DNA of 64,000 bases, taken from NCBI RefSeq assembly GCF_020524005.1, contig NZ_JAIVKK010000004.1, positions 558,001-622,000 on the forward strand, read 5' to 3'. Positions 62,612-64,000 of this stretch are shown here, in pieces. The translations under genes were made by a program, and so were the position numbers. Source of the stretch: Microbulbifer aggregans. GTDB lineage: Bacteria > Pseudomonadota > Gammaproteobacteria > Pseudomonadales > Cellvibrionaceae. The notes beneath the pieces are model-generated. The model did no database searches and was not told the origin of the DNA. It saw only the letters and a list, made by a program, of their open reading frames with translations. Position 1 is the first letter of the stretch. Every line of letters starts with the position of its first letter.

Positions 62612-63481
62612 ATGAGCGAACTTTCTGTATCGCAGAAAAGCACCCTGGCTGAAACCTGTCGCCGTATCGCGGCAGCGCCACGATTCAACCAGATCATTAT
62701 TGGCCTGATCATGGTCAATGCGGTGGCCGTGGGCCTGGAAACATCGAGCTGGATCGTTGAGCGTTTCAGCGATCTGCTGCATGGTGTAAACCAGTTGATC
62801 CTGGTGGCCTTCATGGCCGAGGCCCTGATCAAGATCGCCGCCCACGGCAACCGCCCCTGGCGCTATTTCGCCAATGGCTGGAACTGCTTCGACTTCAGCA
62901 TCATCGTGTTGAGCCTGATTCCGGCTGCGGGCCCCATGGCGACACTGGCGCGCCTGGTGCGGGTGTTGCGGGTATTGCGCCTGGTATCCGCTTTCCCCGA
63001 GTTGCGTTTGCTCGTGGATACGCTGCTGCGGAGCCTGCCGAGCATGTTCCATATCAGTTTGCTGATGGGCATTATTTTTTACATATACGGGGTAGCAGGT
63101 TACTTCCTGTTCCACGAAATCGATCCGACCCATTGGCGCAGCCTGCCGATTGCATTGTTGAGTCTGTTCCGGATCGTAACCTTCGAGGACTGGACTGACA
63201 TCATGTATACGGCGATGGAGGCCATGCCCTATGCCTGGCTGTACTTCATCAGCTTTGTGGTGATGGGTGCGTTTGTAATGATCAACCTGTTTATCGGTGT
63301 GGTGCTGAATAACCTGGAAGAGGCCAAGTTGCGCCGCCTGGATGAGCTGAGCATGCCACCCAGCCAGACCGAGATCCTGCGCGAGCTGCGCGCTACCCAG
63401 GAATCCCTGACCCGTTTGCAGAAGCGGTTGGGGAATGAATTAGAACTGTCGGACGGGAATGAAAAAGGAACCGAATCATGA
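62612..63481 (+). CDS. Voltage-gated cation channel (BacNav-like ion transporter)
   Basis: This 289-residue six-helix channel starts [21 protein letters not shown]1 ([20 protein letters not shown]) to S4 are visible, and S4 ([20 protein letters not shown]) has spaced Arg. S5 ([20 protein letters not shown]) is followed by a P-loop with filter TFEDWTD (BacNav channels have TLESW), then S6 ([20 protein letters not shown]). A C-terminal coiled coil ([20 protein letters not shown]) should assemble the tetramer. The extra acidic residues in the filter may favour Ca2+ or mixed selectivity (inference). Its stop overlaps the trpG start (ATGA), so it is translationally coupled to tryptophan synthesis. 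Confidence 0.92.
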   Translation: MSELSVSQKSTLAETCRRIAAAPRFNQIIIGLIMVNAVAVGLETSSWIVERFSDLLHGVNQLILVAFMAEALIKIAAHGNRPWRYFANGWNCFDFSIIVLSLIPAAGPMATLARLVRVLRVLRLVSAFPELRLLVDTLLRSLPSMFHISLLMGIIFYIYGVAGYFLFHEIDPTHWRSLPIALLSLFRIVTFEDWTDIMYTAMEAMPYAWLYFISFVVMGAFVMINLFIGVVLNNLEEAKLRRLDELSMPPSQTEILRELRATQESLTRLQKRLGNELELSDGNEKGTES

Positions 63482-64000
63482 TCCTGATGATCGACAACTA
63501 CGACTCCTTCACCTGGAATGTGGTGCAATACCTGGCGGAGCTGGGTGCCGAGGTCGTGGTCAAGCGCAACGACGAAATCAGCGTTGCTGACATCGAGCAG
63601 CTGAACCCGGAGAAGATCGTGATCTCTCCGGGTCCGTGCACGCCGAATGAAGCGGGTATCTCCATGGAGACCATTCGCACTTATGCCGGCAAAGTTCCGA
63701 TCCTCGGCATCTGCCTGGGCCACCAGAGTATCGGCCAGGTGTTTGGTGGGCGGGTTGTGCGCGCCGGGCAGGTGATGCACGGCAAGACCTCGCCGATCGT
63801 GCACAACAATGTGGGCGTGTTCAAAGGCCTGTCGAACCCGTTTGAGGCGACTCGCTACCATTCGCTGGTGGTGGAGAAGGGCAGTCTGCCGGAGTGTCTG
63901 GAAGTTACTGCCTGGACTGAAACCGAAGATGGTGAGATTGACGAAATTATGGGGCTGCGGCACCGTGAGTTGCCGATCGAAGGGGTCCAGTTCCACCCGG
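63478..64000 (+). CDS. trpG: Anthranilate synthase component II (glutamine amidotransferase), partial
   Basis: The first ~174 residues of a class I glutamine amidotransferase run off the right edge of the window. It starts [40 protein letters not shown], the catalytic Cys in [20 protein letters not shown] and the His of VQFHP at the edge are all in place. It supplies ammonia to TrpE, and in some bacteria also to PabB. The ATG overlaps the channel gene's stop. Confidence 0.96.
   Translation, partial: MILMIDNYDSFTWNVVQYLAELGAEVVVKRNDEISVADIEQLNPEKIVISPGPCTPNEAGISMETIRTYAGKVPILGICLGHQSIGQVFGGRVVRAGQVMHGKTSPIVHNNVGVFKGLSNPFEATRYHSLVVEKGSLPECLEVTAWTETEDGEIDEIMGLRHRELPIEGVQFHP

Noticed and set aside
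1..64000. CRISPR arrays, rRNA genes, insertion sequences
   Set aside because: No regularly spaced repeats, no rRNA signature sequences and no transposase or terminal-repeat pairs were found in reading the window.

Overview
The window looks like a chromosomal segment of a marine, polysaccharide-degrading gammaproteobacterium close to Microbulbifer or other Cellvibrionales. This is inferred, not searched. The reasons are a pectate lyase lipoprotein with a long poly-serine linker beside a carbohydrate-type TonB-dependent receptor, SyrP-like and carrier-domain biosynthesis genes, and Pseudomonas-like gene orders (surA-lptD diverging from amgK-murU; rpsU-yqeY-dnaG-rpoD). No rRNA, CRISPR array, integrase or transposase was seen.

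Layout. 1-5.7 kb is a pectin uptake and cleavage locus (a partial surface protein, a TonB receptor, a PL1 lyase). 5.8-10.2 kb holds small accessory genes: a DUF2061 membrane protein behind a Fur-like box, pirin plus FMN reductase, two overlapping tiny ORFs, an outer-membrane barrel protein and a lipoprotein. 10.3-13.8 kb is an unrecognised three-gene unit: one 428-residue protein followed by two tandem paralogues, which resembles an effector with duplicated immunity genes. A SWIM-SNF2 helicase follows. 17.4-23.6 kb carries lipoproteins, DUF2200, a metallophosphatase, a CAT-anticodon tRNA, an autotransporter and dgkA. 23.8-31.1 kb is the macromolecular-synthesis operon (rpoD, dnaG, yqeY, rpsU) diverging from tsaD-folB-folK. 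30.9-38.7 kb has a membrane-anchored DJ-1/PfpI protein with a two-component system, an Old Yellow Enzyme/HxlR divergent pair with a clear inverted-repeat operator, a phosphoribosyltransferase, a pteridine reductase and cca.

Between cca and a helix-turn-helix/degenerate-receiver regulator lies a strong candidate for an unannotated small RNA of about 180 nt on the minus strand, with its own sigma-70 promoter and terminator. 39.9-44.7 kb is the prkA(yeaG)-yeaH-spoVR stress operon. 45.1-50.5 kb combines galE, a SyrP/TauD-type dioxygenase broken by one base in a T9 tract, and a convergent 1084-residue protein with adenylation domain, three carrier domains and a membrane acyltransferase. The last two could form a Dlt-like system that activates, hydroxylates and transfers an acyl group to a surface polymer. 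50.8-59.7 kb is apaH-rsmA-pdxA-surA-lptD diverging from amgK-murU. 59.8-64 kb is rpe, two large palindromic repeats, trpE, a voltage-gated cation channel and partial trpG.

Most housekeeping calls rest on clear family motifs. The accessory systems are inferences from domain order and context and need searches that could not be run here.
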